A DNA stretch of 64,000 bases from Jeongeupia chitinilytica. GTDB lineage: Bacteria > Pseudomonadota > Gammaproteobacteria > Burkholderiales > Chitinibacteraceae. The notes below the pieces were generated by a model. The model saw nothing but the letters and a program-made list of their open reading frames with translations. It did no database searches and had not been told where the DNA came from. Below, in pieces: positions 28,625-39,289 of the stretch. Position 1 is the first letter of the stretch. Every line of letters begins with the position of its first letter. The position numbers and the translations under genes are program-made. The stretch is taken from contig NZ_BMYO01000004.1 in NCBI RefSeq assembly GCF_014652315.1, positions 248,001 through 312,000 of the forward strand, read 5' to 3'.

Positions 28625-29956
28625 ATGTTCAATCAAGCAACCAAGCAACAGCTCGCCCAGCAACAGCAGGCCAATGCCGACCAGCGCGCCGTGCTCGACG
28701 CCATCGGCAAGGCGATGGCCACGATCGAATTCCGCCCCGACGGCACCATCGTCAGCGCCAACGCCAACTTTCTCGCCACCGTCGGCTACCGGCTCGACGA
28801 CATCGTCGGCAAGCACCACCGGATCTTCTGCACACCGCAACACGCCGGCAGCGCCGAATACGCGGCGTTCTGGCAGAAGCTGCAGCGCGGCGAATTCATT
28901 TCCGGCCAGTTCAAGCGGGTCCGGCATGACGGTCAGACCGTCTGGCTCGAGGCCTCGTACAACCCGGTATTCGGCCAGGACGGACGGCTCGTCAAGGTGG
29001 TCAAGTTCGCCCAGGACATCAGCCAGCGGGTCAGTCAGGCACAGGAGCGGGAAAACGAGATCAACGCGATCAACCGTTCGATGGCGGTGATCGAATTCTC
29101 GCCCGACGGCCTCATCCTCACCGCCAACGACAACTTCGTCCGTACCGTCGGCTACTCGCTGGACTGGCTCAAGGGCAAGCATCACCGCGTGCTGTGCGAC
29201 GAGGGCTATGCCAACAGCGGCGAATACACGCAGTTCTGGCGCCGGCTCAACCAGGGCGAATACATTGCCGGCCAGTTCGAGCGCCGCGGCGCCCACGGCA
29301 AGGTGCTGTGGCTTGAAGCCTCGTACAACCCGATGTTCGACGACGACGGCAAGCTCTACAAGGTGATCAAGTTCGCCACCGATGCCACCCAGCGCGAGCA
29401 GAACATCCGCAACGACGTCGAGCACGTCAAGGAAGCCTACCGGCTGTCCGAGCAGACCGACCTCGTCTCGCAACAGGGCGCCGGCGTCATCGAAACCGCC
29501 GCGATCGAGATGCGGCACATCGCCGACAGCGCCAAGAACTCCGCCCAGCTGATCGAGGAACTGGGCGCCAAATCGGCCAGCATCTCGTCGATCGTCAACA
29601 CCATCAAGGAAATCGCCGACCAGACCAACCTGCTGGCGCTGAACGCCGCGATCGAGGCCGCCCGCGCCGGCGAACAGGGCCGCGGTTTTGCCGTGGTGGC
29701 GGACGAGGTGCGCAAGCTGGCCGAGCGCACCACCGCGTCGACGAGCGAGATTTCCGCAATGATCGACATCATCCGCAGCGGCACCACGTCGGCCATTACC
29801 GGTGTCAACCAGATGCTGCAGCAGGCCGAGCAGGGCGTGGCCCATGCCAACAATGCCGGCGTGGCGATCAACAAGATCCGCGAGAGCAGCAAGCAGGTGG
29901 TCGACGTCATCAACACCTTCACCGCGGTCGCATCGGTCCGGCAAAAACAGGCCTGA
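28625..29956 (+). CDS. Soluble chemoreceptor with two PAS domains, BdlA-like, 443 aa
   Basis: The protein has two PAS domains (residues about 20-130 and 145-255), each with the GxHHRxxC segment (GKHHRIFCTP and GKHHRVLCDE), and then a methyl-accepting signalling domain whose hairpin reads IADQTNLLALNAAIEAARAG. It has no membrane segment or periplasmic domain. This order and length match BdlA, the cytoplasmic receptor that governs biofilm dispersal through c-di-GMP in Pseudomonas aeruginosa. The C terminus ends about 100 residues after the hairpin. The PAS domains may sense redox or a small ligand; no haem ligand is evident. A diguanylate cyclase gene lies 299 bases downstream. Confidence 0.88.
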   Translation: MFNQATKQQLAQQQQANADQRAVLDAIGKAMATIEFRPDGTIVSANANFLATVGYRLDDIVGKHHRIFCTPQHAGSAEYAAFWQKLQRGEFISGQFKRVRHDGQTVWLEASYNPVFGQDGRLVKVVKFAQDISQRVSQAQERENEINAINRSMAVIEFSPDGLILTANDNFVRTVGYSLDWLKGKHHRVLCDEGYANSGEYTQFWRRLNQGEYIAGQFERRGAHGKVLWLEASYNPMFDDDGKLYKVIKFATDATQREQNIRNDVEHVKEAYRLSEQTDLVSQQGAGVIETAAIEMRHIADSAKNSAQLIEELGAKSASISSIVNTIKEIADQTNLLALNAAIEAARAGEQGRGFAVVADEVRKLAERTTASTSEISAMIDIIRSGTTSAITGVNQMLQQAEQGVAHANNAGVAINKIRESSKQVVDVINTFTAVASVRQKQA

Positions 29957-30000
29957 GTCGCGGCAATGCAACGTCATCGACTAAGTAGAAACACCTATCA

Positions 30001-30019
30001 TCAGATTTCTACAATCTGA
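30001..30019. repeat. Inverted repeat TCAGATT-N5-AATCTGA
   Basis: A perfect 7-bp inverted repeat with a five-base spacer lies 45 bases after the chemoreceptor stop and about 240 bases before the cyclase. The surrounding 29957-30255 gap is A+T-richer and holds no gene I can support. It could be an operator or a weak 3' hairpin. Confidence 0.4.
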
Positions 30020-30255
30020 CTCAAAAGCATGCACTGTCAGTCTTGGCATCGGACCATGCGCGTCGCAATGCCAAGCTGACAGCGGCATTGCCGCCTGTTC
30101 TGCATTTTTCCATCTGCACATTATGCGAATCGCATTTTCAATCAGCAGCTTCGATGACTTTGATTCGGTCAGGAAGAGTGAAACTGCGTAAAGACATCGG
30201 CACAAACAGCGCGTATCTTTTACTGTTCAGATTACAAACAACTTTCTGAACGATC

Positions 30256-31446
30256 TTGCCGCACGCCACACTCGACGTCGCCACCACGCTGCTGTTCGCC
30301 GGCATCTGCCATGCCATGATGGCCGGCGTGCTGCTGCTGTTCTGGCGCAACCGGCGCACCGGGCTCGGCTTCGGCTGGTGGGTCGCGTGCGAGGCGATGA
30401 TCGCGGCCGGCCAGCTCACCGCCGTCGCGCGCGCCTGGTCACCCGAACCGTGGACGCTGGTCGTTGCCAACGCCTGCCTGATCTTCAGCGTGCCGATGGT
30501 CGAAACCGGGCTGCGCATCTTCCTCGGCCAGCAGACCCGCGGCGCCATGCTGCGCATCTGGGGGCTGGCCGCGATCGTTTATCTGGGCCTGCTGTTCGCG
30601 CTGCTGACGGGCTGGAGCATGGCCTCGCGCGCAATGTGGTTTTCCGGCGGACTGTTGCTGCAGGCCGGCATTTCGCTGCACTACCTGTGGCGGGTCGAGC
30701 GCGGCGCCATGCGGCTGCCGGTCAACCTGATGCTGGCGAGCGTGCTGCTGCTCACCGTCGCGCTGCTGGCGCGAATGGCCGTGCTGGCACCGCAACTCGG
30801 CGGCCAGTTCGACATCCAGCACGACACCGCGCTGGCGCTGCTCAACATCACCTCCATTTTTGCCGGCTTCTGCCGTACCTGCGCCACGCTGATGCTGGTC
30901 CACACGCGCATCGAAACCGAACTGCGCCGTACCCAGGCCCGGCTGGAAGAACGCGCCAATACCGACTGGCTGACCGGCGTGGCCAGCCGCGACCATTTCG
31001 AATCCAGCGTGCCGCTATTGCAGGCCAACGCCGCACGCGCCGGTTGCCCGATCACGCTGCTATTGTTCGACATCGACCACTTCAAGCACATCAACGACAG
31101 TCACGGCCATCAGGCCGGCGACACGCTGCTGCAGCGCATCGGCCAGCTGACCCGTGCCGCGGTCCGCGATGGCGATCTCGTCGGCCGGCTCGGCGGCGAC
31201 GAGTTCGCCGTGCTGTTCTACAACTGCGACCTGTCCGACGCCGAAGCCGTTGCCGACCGGCTGCGCGAGCAGGTCAAGCAGCTGCCCACCCCCGGCAACG
31301 CCATCGGCCTGAGCGGCGGGCTGACGCTGCTGCAGCCGGGCGAGCGCTTCACCAGCGCCTACCAGCGGGCGGACATGGCGCTGTATTCGGCCAAGGGCGC
31401 CGGACGGAACCAGCTGAAGGCGATGGCCTCGCCGCAGCCGGCCTGA
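30256..31446 (+). CDS. Diguanylate cyclase with membrane sensor domain, 396 aa
   Basis: The C-terminal GGDEF domain is intact: LLFDIDHFKHINDSHGHQAG, then RDGDLVGRLGGDEFAVLF, with the allosteric I-site RxxD (RDGD) five residues before GGDEF. The product is therefore expected to make c-di-GMP and be inhibited by it. The N-terminal 220 residues form about six membrane helices of a sensor domain I cannot name. It starts with TTG 30256, since no nearby ATG keeps the first helix; the ribosome binding site is poor. The same architecture and length occur in the gene at 56308. The upstream BdlA-like receptor is a plausible functional partner. Confidence 0.85.
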   Translation: MPHATLDVATTLLFAGICHAMMAGVLLLFWRNRRTGLGFGWWVACEAMIAAGQLTAVARAWSPEPWTLVVANACLIFSVPMVETGLRIFLGQQTRGAMLRIWGLAAIVYLGLLFALLTGWSMASRAMWFSGGLLLQAGISLHYLWRVERGAMRLPVNLMLASVLLLTVALLARMAVLAPQLGGQFDIQHDTALALLNITSIFAGFCRTCATLMLVHTRIETELRRTQARLEERANTDWLTGVASRDHFESSVPLLQANAARAGCPITLLLFDIDHFKHINDSHGHQAGDTLLQRIGQLTRAAVRDGDLVGRLGGDEFAVLFYNCDLSDAEAVADRLREQVKQLPTPGNAIGLSGGLTLLQPGERFTSAYQRADMALYSAKGAGRNQLKAMASPQPA

Positions 31447-31467
31447 GCGCCCCCGAACCGGCAGCCG

Positions 31468-32673
31468 TCAGTCGCGGATCTCGTCGTTGATCGCCCCGAG
31501 CAGCTCGCGCTGCGGATCGTGCGCGTATTCCCACACGGTCAGCCCGCCAAGGCGCTGCGCCTTCAGGTAGCGTACCTTTTCGCGCAGGCTGTGCGGATCC
31601 TCGTAGCTGACGACGGTATCGCCGTTGTACAGCCACGGCGAGCGGGCGACGTTGTCCCAGTAGCGCACATAGCCGGGCTGGTTCAGGTAGTTCGCCTTGA
31701 TCTCGCTCCACGATACATCGGCAGCGGCCGCCTTGAACTTCTGGAACAGGCCGTTGCCGGCGCTGCCGACGCCGGTCCACACCGGGCCGTAGAACGGTAC
31801 GCCCATCAGCAGCTTGGATGGCGCGATGCCGGCGTCGGTGTAGGTGCGCATCGCCTGGTCCGAACTCCAGCCGCCGTAGGCCGGATCGTCGGGGCGCTGG
31901 AACAGGTTGGAGAAGTGCCCGGTCGTCGCGCTCCAGCTGCCGTAGGCACCGTAGGCGGTGACGGTGAAGTAGTCCACGCTGCGGGCCACGCGCGCCAGAT
32001 CGTTCTTCTGTGCGAACCACGGCCCGGCCGGCACCGCCGACGTCAGCTGGTAGCGGCGCTGCGTTTTCGCCGACAGTGCGTCGAGCGCGGCGCGGGTTTC
32101 CTCGATCAGCAGCGGGTAGGTGTCGCGGTCCTTCGGATCGCTGCCGATCGGCTGGCCCCAGTCCGGCCCGACCGGGTATTGCCATTCGATGCCGAGGCCG
32201 GACAGCTTGTGGCGCTCGACCAGTGCCACCGCGCTGTCGACGAAGCGCTTGCGCCCCTCGGCGGTCATCGCCATCTGCGAGAACCCGTCGGCGCCATAAC
32301 CGCCGATCGACAGGTTCACCTTCAGCCGCGGATGGCGCCGCTGCAGCTTGGCGACCTCCTGCCACAGGGTTTTGAATACCGGCGCGGGCTTGCCGTCGGC
32401 GCCGGTACTCGGTTCGGTGGCAGGCACGTACACCTCGCCGCCATTGCGCAACGCGCCGAAGGCGATGTTGAGCTGGGTGATCGACTTGCCGTCGATATCC
32501 TCGGCACGCCAGTGGCGGCCATCCGGCATCGGCCAGGTGCGGATGTAGGCGGCGACCACCAGGCGCGAGCGATCACGCGCCTCATCGTCGTCGCGATCAT
32601 GGGCGCCGGCCTGCGCGGGCAGGACCGTGGTGGCACCGAGCAGCCAGCCGAGCACCAGTTTGCGAATCTGCAT
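31468..32673 (-). CDS. Secreted GH18 chitinase-fold protein with replaced catalytic residues
   Basis: The 401-residue protein has a signal peptide (MQIRKLVLGWLLGATTVLPA, then QAGA) and the GH18 barrel landmarks: KVNLSIGGYG on strand 3, LLMGVPFYGPVW on strand 6-7, SYEDPHSLREKVRYLK and GGLTVWEYAHD at the end. But the strand-4 motif DxxDxDxE reads S158-x-x-G161-x-E163-x-Q165 (SGLGIEWQYP), so the catalytic glutamate is glutamine and all three aspartates are changed. The MxYD motif of strand 6 is likewise TAYG. It should not hydrolyse chitin; a chitin-binding or lectin-like role is likely. Start ATG 32673 follows CTGGAGGAGTC. Confidence 0.85.
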   Translation of the reverse strand: MQIRKLVLGWLLGATTVLPAQAGAHDRDDDEARDRSRLVVAAYIRTWPMPDGRHWRAEDIDGKSITQLNIAFGALRNGGEVYVPATEPSTGADGKPAPVFKTLWQEVAKLQRRHPRLKVNLSIGGYGADGFSQMAMTAEGRKRFVDSAVALVERHKLSGLGIEWQYPVGPDWGQPIGSDPKDRDTYPLLIEETRAALDALSAKTQRRYQLTSAVPAGPWFAQKNDLARVARSVDYFTVTAYGAYGSWSATTGHFSNLFQRPDDPAYGGWSSDQAMRTYTDAGIAPSKLLMGVPFYGPVWTGVGSAGNGLFQKFKAAAADVSWSEIKANYLNQPGYVRYWDNVARSPWLYNGDTVVSYEDPHSLREKVRYLKAQRLGGLTVWEYAHDPQRELLGAINDEIRD

Positions 32674-32700
32674 TGTTTTGACTCCTCCAGATCAGTGGAA

Positions 32701-32763
32701 ACGGACCAGGTCCGTTGCCATGGCATCGGTTCTCTACATAAAGACCGGCCATGACATAGTCAT
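32701..32763 (-). promoter_or_regulatory. Two perfect palindromes upstream of the GH18 gene
   Basis: ACGGACC-A-GGTCCGT (32701-32715) lies 28 bases before the GH18 start codon, and ATGAC-ATA-GTCAT (32751-32763) lies 78 bases before it. Both are perfect inverted repeats, typical of sites for dimeric regulators. No regulator gene is nearby, so the binding protein is unknown. Confidence 0.4.
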
Positions 32764-32898
32764 TGTCTATCGCAGATCCGCCAGTGGCGCGAGACTGGGC
32801 AAGCAGGGAAAGATTCCGGCAAATGGACGACAAGCTCGGCCAAATATGGCCATTCAGCACCGATCAGCGGCAGACGGCGCCGTATGGCAATACGCGGA

Positions 32899-33405
32899 TC
32901 AGCCGGATTTCGCCTGCATGTACTCGACCAGTTGGGCCAGCGCCGCACCCCAGCCGGCCTCGAAGCCCATGCCCTCGTGCTGCGCCCGCCCGGCCGCGTC
33001 GCGGTGCTTCACCGTCGCGGTGTAGCGCGTACCGGTGGCGATCGGTTCGAGTTCGACGATCGCGGTGAAGTGGAAATCACCGCAGCTGCCCTCGCCCGCC
33101 TCGACCGGCGCAGGACGGAAGCCCGGCAGCAAGGCATTGGTCCACACCAGCCGGCGGTTGGGAATGACCTCGAGATAGCAGCCGGTGCCGGGGAAGGTCT
33201 CGCCCTCCGGCGAGCGCATCACCGTGTAGAACTTCCCGCCCGGCCGCAGCTCGATCCCGCATTCGACCGTCTGCCACGGCTTGGGACAGAACCATGGCAG
33301 CAGGTGCTCGGGTACGGTCCACGCGGTCCAGATCGCTTCGGGCGGCAGCGGCACATCGCGGGTAAAGCTCAGGTCCAGATTCGGGTCCGGCGTCGGCACG
33401 GTCAT
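32899..33405 (-). CDS. SRPBCC (AHSA1-like) family protein, 168 aa
   Basis: A START/Bet v1-like fold protein of the AHSA1 branch: DLSFTRDVPLPPEAIWTAWT at the N terminus with the following PEHLLPWFCPKPW, then ELRPGGKFYTVMRSPEG and the final helix HEGMGFEAGWGAALAQLVEY. Such proteins bind hydrophobic ligands or act as cochaperone-like domains; no function is proven for this branch. AAGGAGAACGACG precedes ATG 33405. It is a single gene, with the GH18 gene downstream in the same direction 225 bases away, so separate transcription is likely. Confidence 0.88.
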   Translation of the reverse strand: MTVPTPDPNLDLSFTRDVPLPPEAIWTAWTVPEHLLPWFCPKPWQTVECGIELRPGGKFYTVMRSPEGETFPGTGCYLEVIPNRRLVWTNALLPGFRPAPVEAGEGSCGDFHFTAIVELEPIATGTRYTATVKHRDAAGRAQHEGMGFEAGWGAALAQLVEYMQAKSG

Positions 33406-33671
33406 CGTCGTTCTCCTTGTGGTTCGCTGCGGCAAAGCCATGCGGAACGAAGGGCTTCGTCGCGAACCGCCGGCACCGTGATCTTCGGTGTCAAAAACAG
33501 GCTGGTCCGGGCATGCCGGCGCGACGCCCGGTCCCCCGTCCCGGCACAACATGCTGTGTGCATGGAACTGTAGCGTATTGGCGCACTCGAAGCGGACGCG
33601 GGTGCGGGGCTGTCCCGGGCGATGCGATCAACGGCATCGCTGCCGCAATCGAACAAACAAAGGAGTGGTCC

Positions 33672-34409
33672 ATGTTTCGCAGTCTGTTAGCCGCCGCCGG
33701 CATTGGCGGCGCCCAGGTCGATACCCGCATCGTTCGCTCCCGGCTCGTCCCGGGCGGCATGCTGATCGGCGAAGTCGTGCTCAAGGGCGGCGCGGTCGAC
33801 CAGACCATCGAAGGGCTGCAGCTGGTGCTGTGCACCGAAGCCGAGGTCGAAAGCGACAACGGCGAATACACCACCGCGCACGTGCTGGCGCACTGGCCGC
33901 TGAACGAACGCTTCGTGCTGCGCGCCGGCGAATCCATGACGATTCCGCTCAACAGCAAGCTGCCCGACGAAACCCCGGTGACGGCGCTGCCGTGCCGCGA
34001 CAACCGTACGCGCGTGTGGATCGAAACCCGGTTGGCCATCGCCAGCGGCGTCGACGCCTCCGACCGCGACCCGCTGCAGGTCGAGCCGACCGAGGCGATG
34101 CAGTGCGTGATCGCCGCCATGGGCGCGCTCGGCTACACGCTGGTGCGCGCCGATGTCGAAGCCGGCTATTTGCGCACCCACGTCGCCAACAGCCAGAGCG
34201 GCTGCTACCAGGAACTCGAATTCCGCCCGCAGGGCTACGGCGGCATCGCCGAGGTCGAGATCTCCTTCCTCTACGACAGCCACGCCACCCACCTCGTCAT
34301 CGAAGTCGACCGCCGCCATCGCGGCGACAGCTACCGCGTGGTCAGCGTGCCGCATGCGGGGTTGAGCACGGCGAATGTGCAGCGGCAGCTGGCGGCGCTG
34401 TTCGTGTAA
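33672..34409 (+). CDS. Sporulation-control Spo0M family protein, 245 aa
   Basis: Starts MFRSLLAAAGIGGAQVDTRI, followed by LVPGGMLIGEVVLKGG with the arrestin-like strands of Spo0M and HWPLNERFVLRAGESMTIPL. The C-terminal half (EVEISFLYDSHATHLVIEVDR) is the typical Spo0M end. In Bacillus Spo0M affects sporulation and cell envelope control, but the family is widespread in non-spore-forming bacteria, where the role is unknown. AAAGGAG precedes ATG 33672. A strong bidirectional terminator follows. No sporulation genes are present. Confidence 0.85.
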   Translation: MFRSLLAAAGIGGAQVDTRIVRSRLVPGGMLIGEVVLKGGAVDQTIEGLQLVLCTEAEVESDNGEYTTAHVLAHWPLNERFVLRAGESMTIPLNSKLPDETPVTALPCRDNRTRVWIETRLAIASGVDASDRDPLQVEPTEAMQCVIAAMGALGYTLVRADVEAGYLRTHVANSQSGCYQELEFRPQGYGGIAEVEISFLYDSHATHLVIEVDRRHRGDSYRVVSVPHAGLSTANVQRQLAALFV

Positions 34410-34438
34410 AGTCCCGGCTTCAGTGGATTAGGCTGCCA

Positions 34439-34486
34439 CGCATAACGAACAAAAGCCCCTTCACAGGGGCCTTTGTTCGTTATGCG
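34439..34486. terminator. Long bidirectional terminator hairpin
   Basis: A 21-position stem (34439-34459 with 34466-34486) has 20 pairs and one A-C mismatch around a six-base loop; inside it, GCCCC/GGGGC is flanked by AAAA and CTTTG. It lies between two convergent genes and is the longest inverted repeat I see in the window. Confidence 0.85.
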
Positions 34487-34497
34487 ATCGTTGAAAA

Positions 34498-35325
34498 TCA
34501 GGGATTAATCTCAACGGAATCAGTATCCACTTGCACATCAGCATCCGGGGGACCGTCAGGAATGACAGGGGCAAATTTCCCCAGATCAGAAACAATCTGA
34601 TCTGAAATCATCTGAATCCCATGTCGAAGACCTTTCCGACTTGCGGCCGGGTTATCAGTCAAGGTGCTCATATTGTCGAAAGAAAAACTCAAACCGCTGC
34701 CGACGTGCTGCGTTTTTTGGTTCTGAAATGCAAACCCGTAAGTCAGAACGTCCTGGTACAGCGTCTTTCCAGTTTGTGCGTCGATCAAAGCAACTTGGGC
34801 TCGAAGATACGGGTAATACGGATCAAAGGACGTCATGCAAATATATGCAGCGTAAAGCTGCGTAACCAGATATGCATTCGCCGTTTTTCGATTTTTAATG
34901 TCCTTAACCGTCAACGACAAGCTTTCCTGATCTTTATAACCAAGCCCTTTTGCCTCATACCCTCGCTGACTCAAGCCCTCCACTACTTTCTCGGCAAGCA
35001 GTGTTTGCAGCTTGGTCACATTTGGATCAAGTGCTTTGGTAAGTTGGCCGCCTTTTAGAGAAATTGAATTGGGCATGAACGGCCCTGAGCCCCCAGCCTG
35101 GTCAAGCCCGCCGACAATTGCGCCGAGCAGTCCAAACGAGACCCAAGGATTCAACCCAGTGGTGACGTCGTACTGTTCAACGCCTTTATTCTCCAGAACG
35201 ATTACAGACTTGATGTCCTTTGCTGAACTCAAGTCAAACTTAACTTGGGTCCGCTGGCTTTCGGCGGCCAAAGCATTACCCATAGAATAAAAAAGCAACA
35301 AAAATGAACAAAAAATACGCTTCAT
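34498..35325 (-). CDS. Secreted hypothetical protein in low-G+C DNA, 275 aa
   Basis: A signal peptide (MKRIFCSFLLLFYSMGNALA) precedes about 255 residues with no recognised domain. The mature part has a glycine-rich hydrophobic segment (WVSFGLLGAIVGGLDQAGGSG), then LTVKDIKNRKTANAYLVTQL and an aromatic stretch SFDPYYPYLRAQVALIDAQT, a pattern of alternating strands reminiscent of envelope lipoproteins with YcfL/CsgG-type folds, but the match is not specific. Base composition is clearly lower in G+C than in all neighbours, suggesting transfer. The gene is bounded by the long terminator at 34439 and by metH. Confidence 0.65.
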   Translation of the reverse strand: MKRIFCSFLLLFYSMGNALAAESQRTQVKFDLSSAKDIKSVIVLENKGVEQYDVTTGLNPWVSFGLLGAIVGGLDQAGGSGPFMPNSISLKGGQLTKALDPNVTKLQTLLAEKVVEGLSQRGYEAKGLGYKDQESLSLTVKDIKNRKTANAYLVTQLYAAYICMTSFDPYYPYLRAQVALIDAQTGKTLYQDVLTYGFAFQNQKTQHVGSGLSFSFDNMSTLTDNPAASRKGLRHGIQMISDQIVSDLGKFAPVIPDGPPDADVQVDTDSVEINP

Positions 35326-35349
35326 TTAGACACCATAAAATCAATAGAT

Positions 35350-35374
35350 ATCAAACAAATTATTTTTTAGTTTT

Positions 35375-35378
<4 letters not shown>
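35350..35378 (-). promoter_or_regulatory. Possible promoter of the low-G+C secreted-protein gene
   Basis: On the minus strand TTGAAA (35378-35373) and TTTGAT (35355-35350) are 17 bases apart. The -35 box overlaps the metH stop codon, so the gene could be transcribed on its own as well as by read-through from metH. Confidence 0.4.
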
Positions 35379-39121
<3,743 letters not shown>

Positions 39122-39211
39122 GGCTTATCCGGTTGATTCGACGGCGAAAACCGGCAATTTTACCACATCGCCTCCGCGCCTTTCTGCACGGGGTGCTATC
39201 CCGATGTCACA

Positions 39212-39224
39212 TTGCAGTGCAACA
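39212..39224. promoter_or_regulatory. TGCA-type palindrome in the metH/DUF3141 intergenic region
   Basis: TTGCA-G-TGCAA (39212-39222) is a perfect 5-bp inverted repeat with a one-base centre, and GCAGTGCAACA (39214-39224) recurs exactly upstream of ilvA and with one change upstream of chrA. As I recall, PhaR-type regulators of polyhydroxyalkanoate genes bind TGCA-rich sites of this sort; that link is tentative. Confidence 0.35.
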
Positions 39225-39289
39225 ATCACCCTTGCGGCAGCCGAAAGGGCTTGCCATAACGGTATTTGCGACTAAGGAGACACACCAGA

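Noticed and set aside
39122..39289. Cobalamin or SAM riboswitch ahead of metH
   Set aside because: The gap is short and lacks the conserved B12-box and any SAM aptamer motifs.
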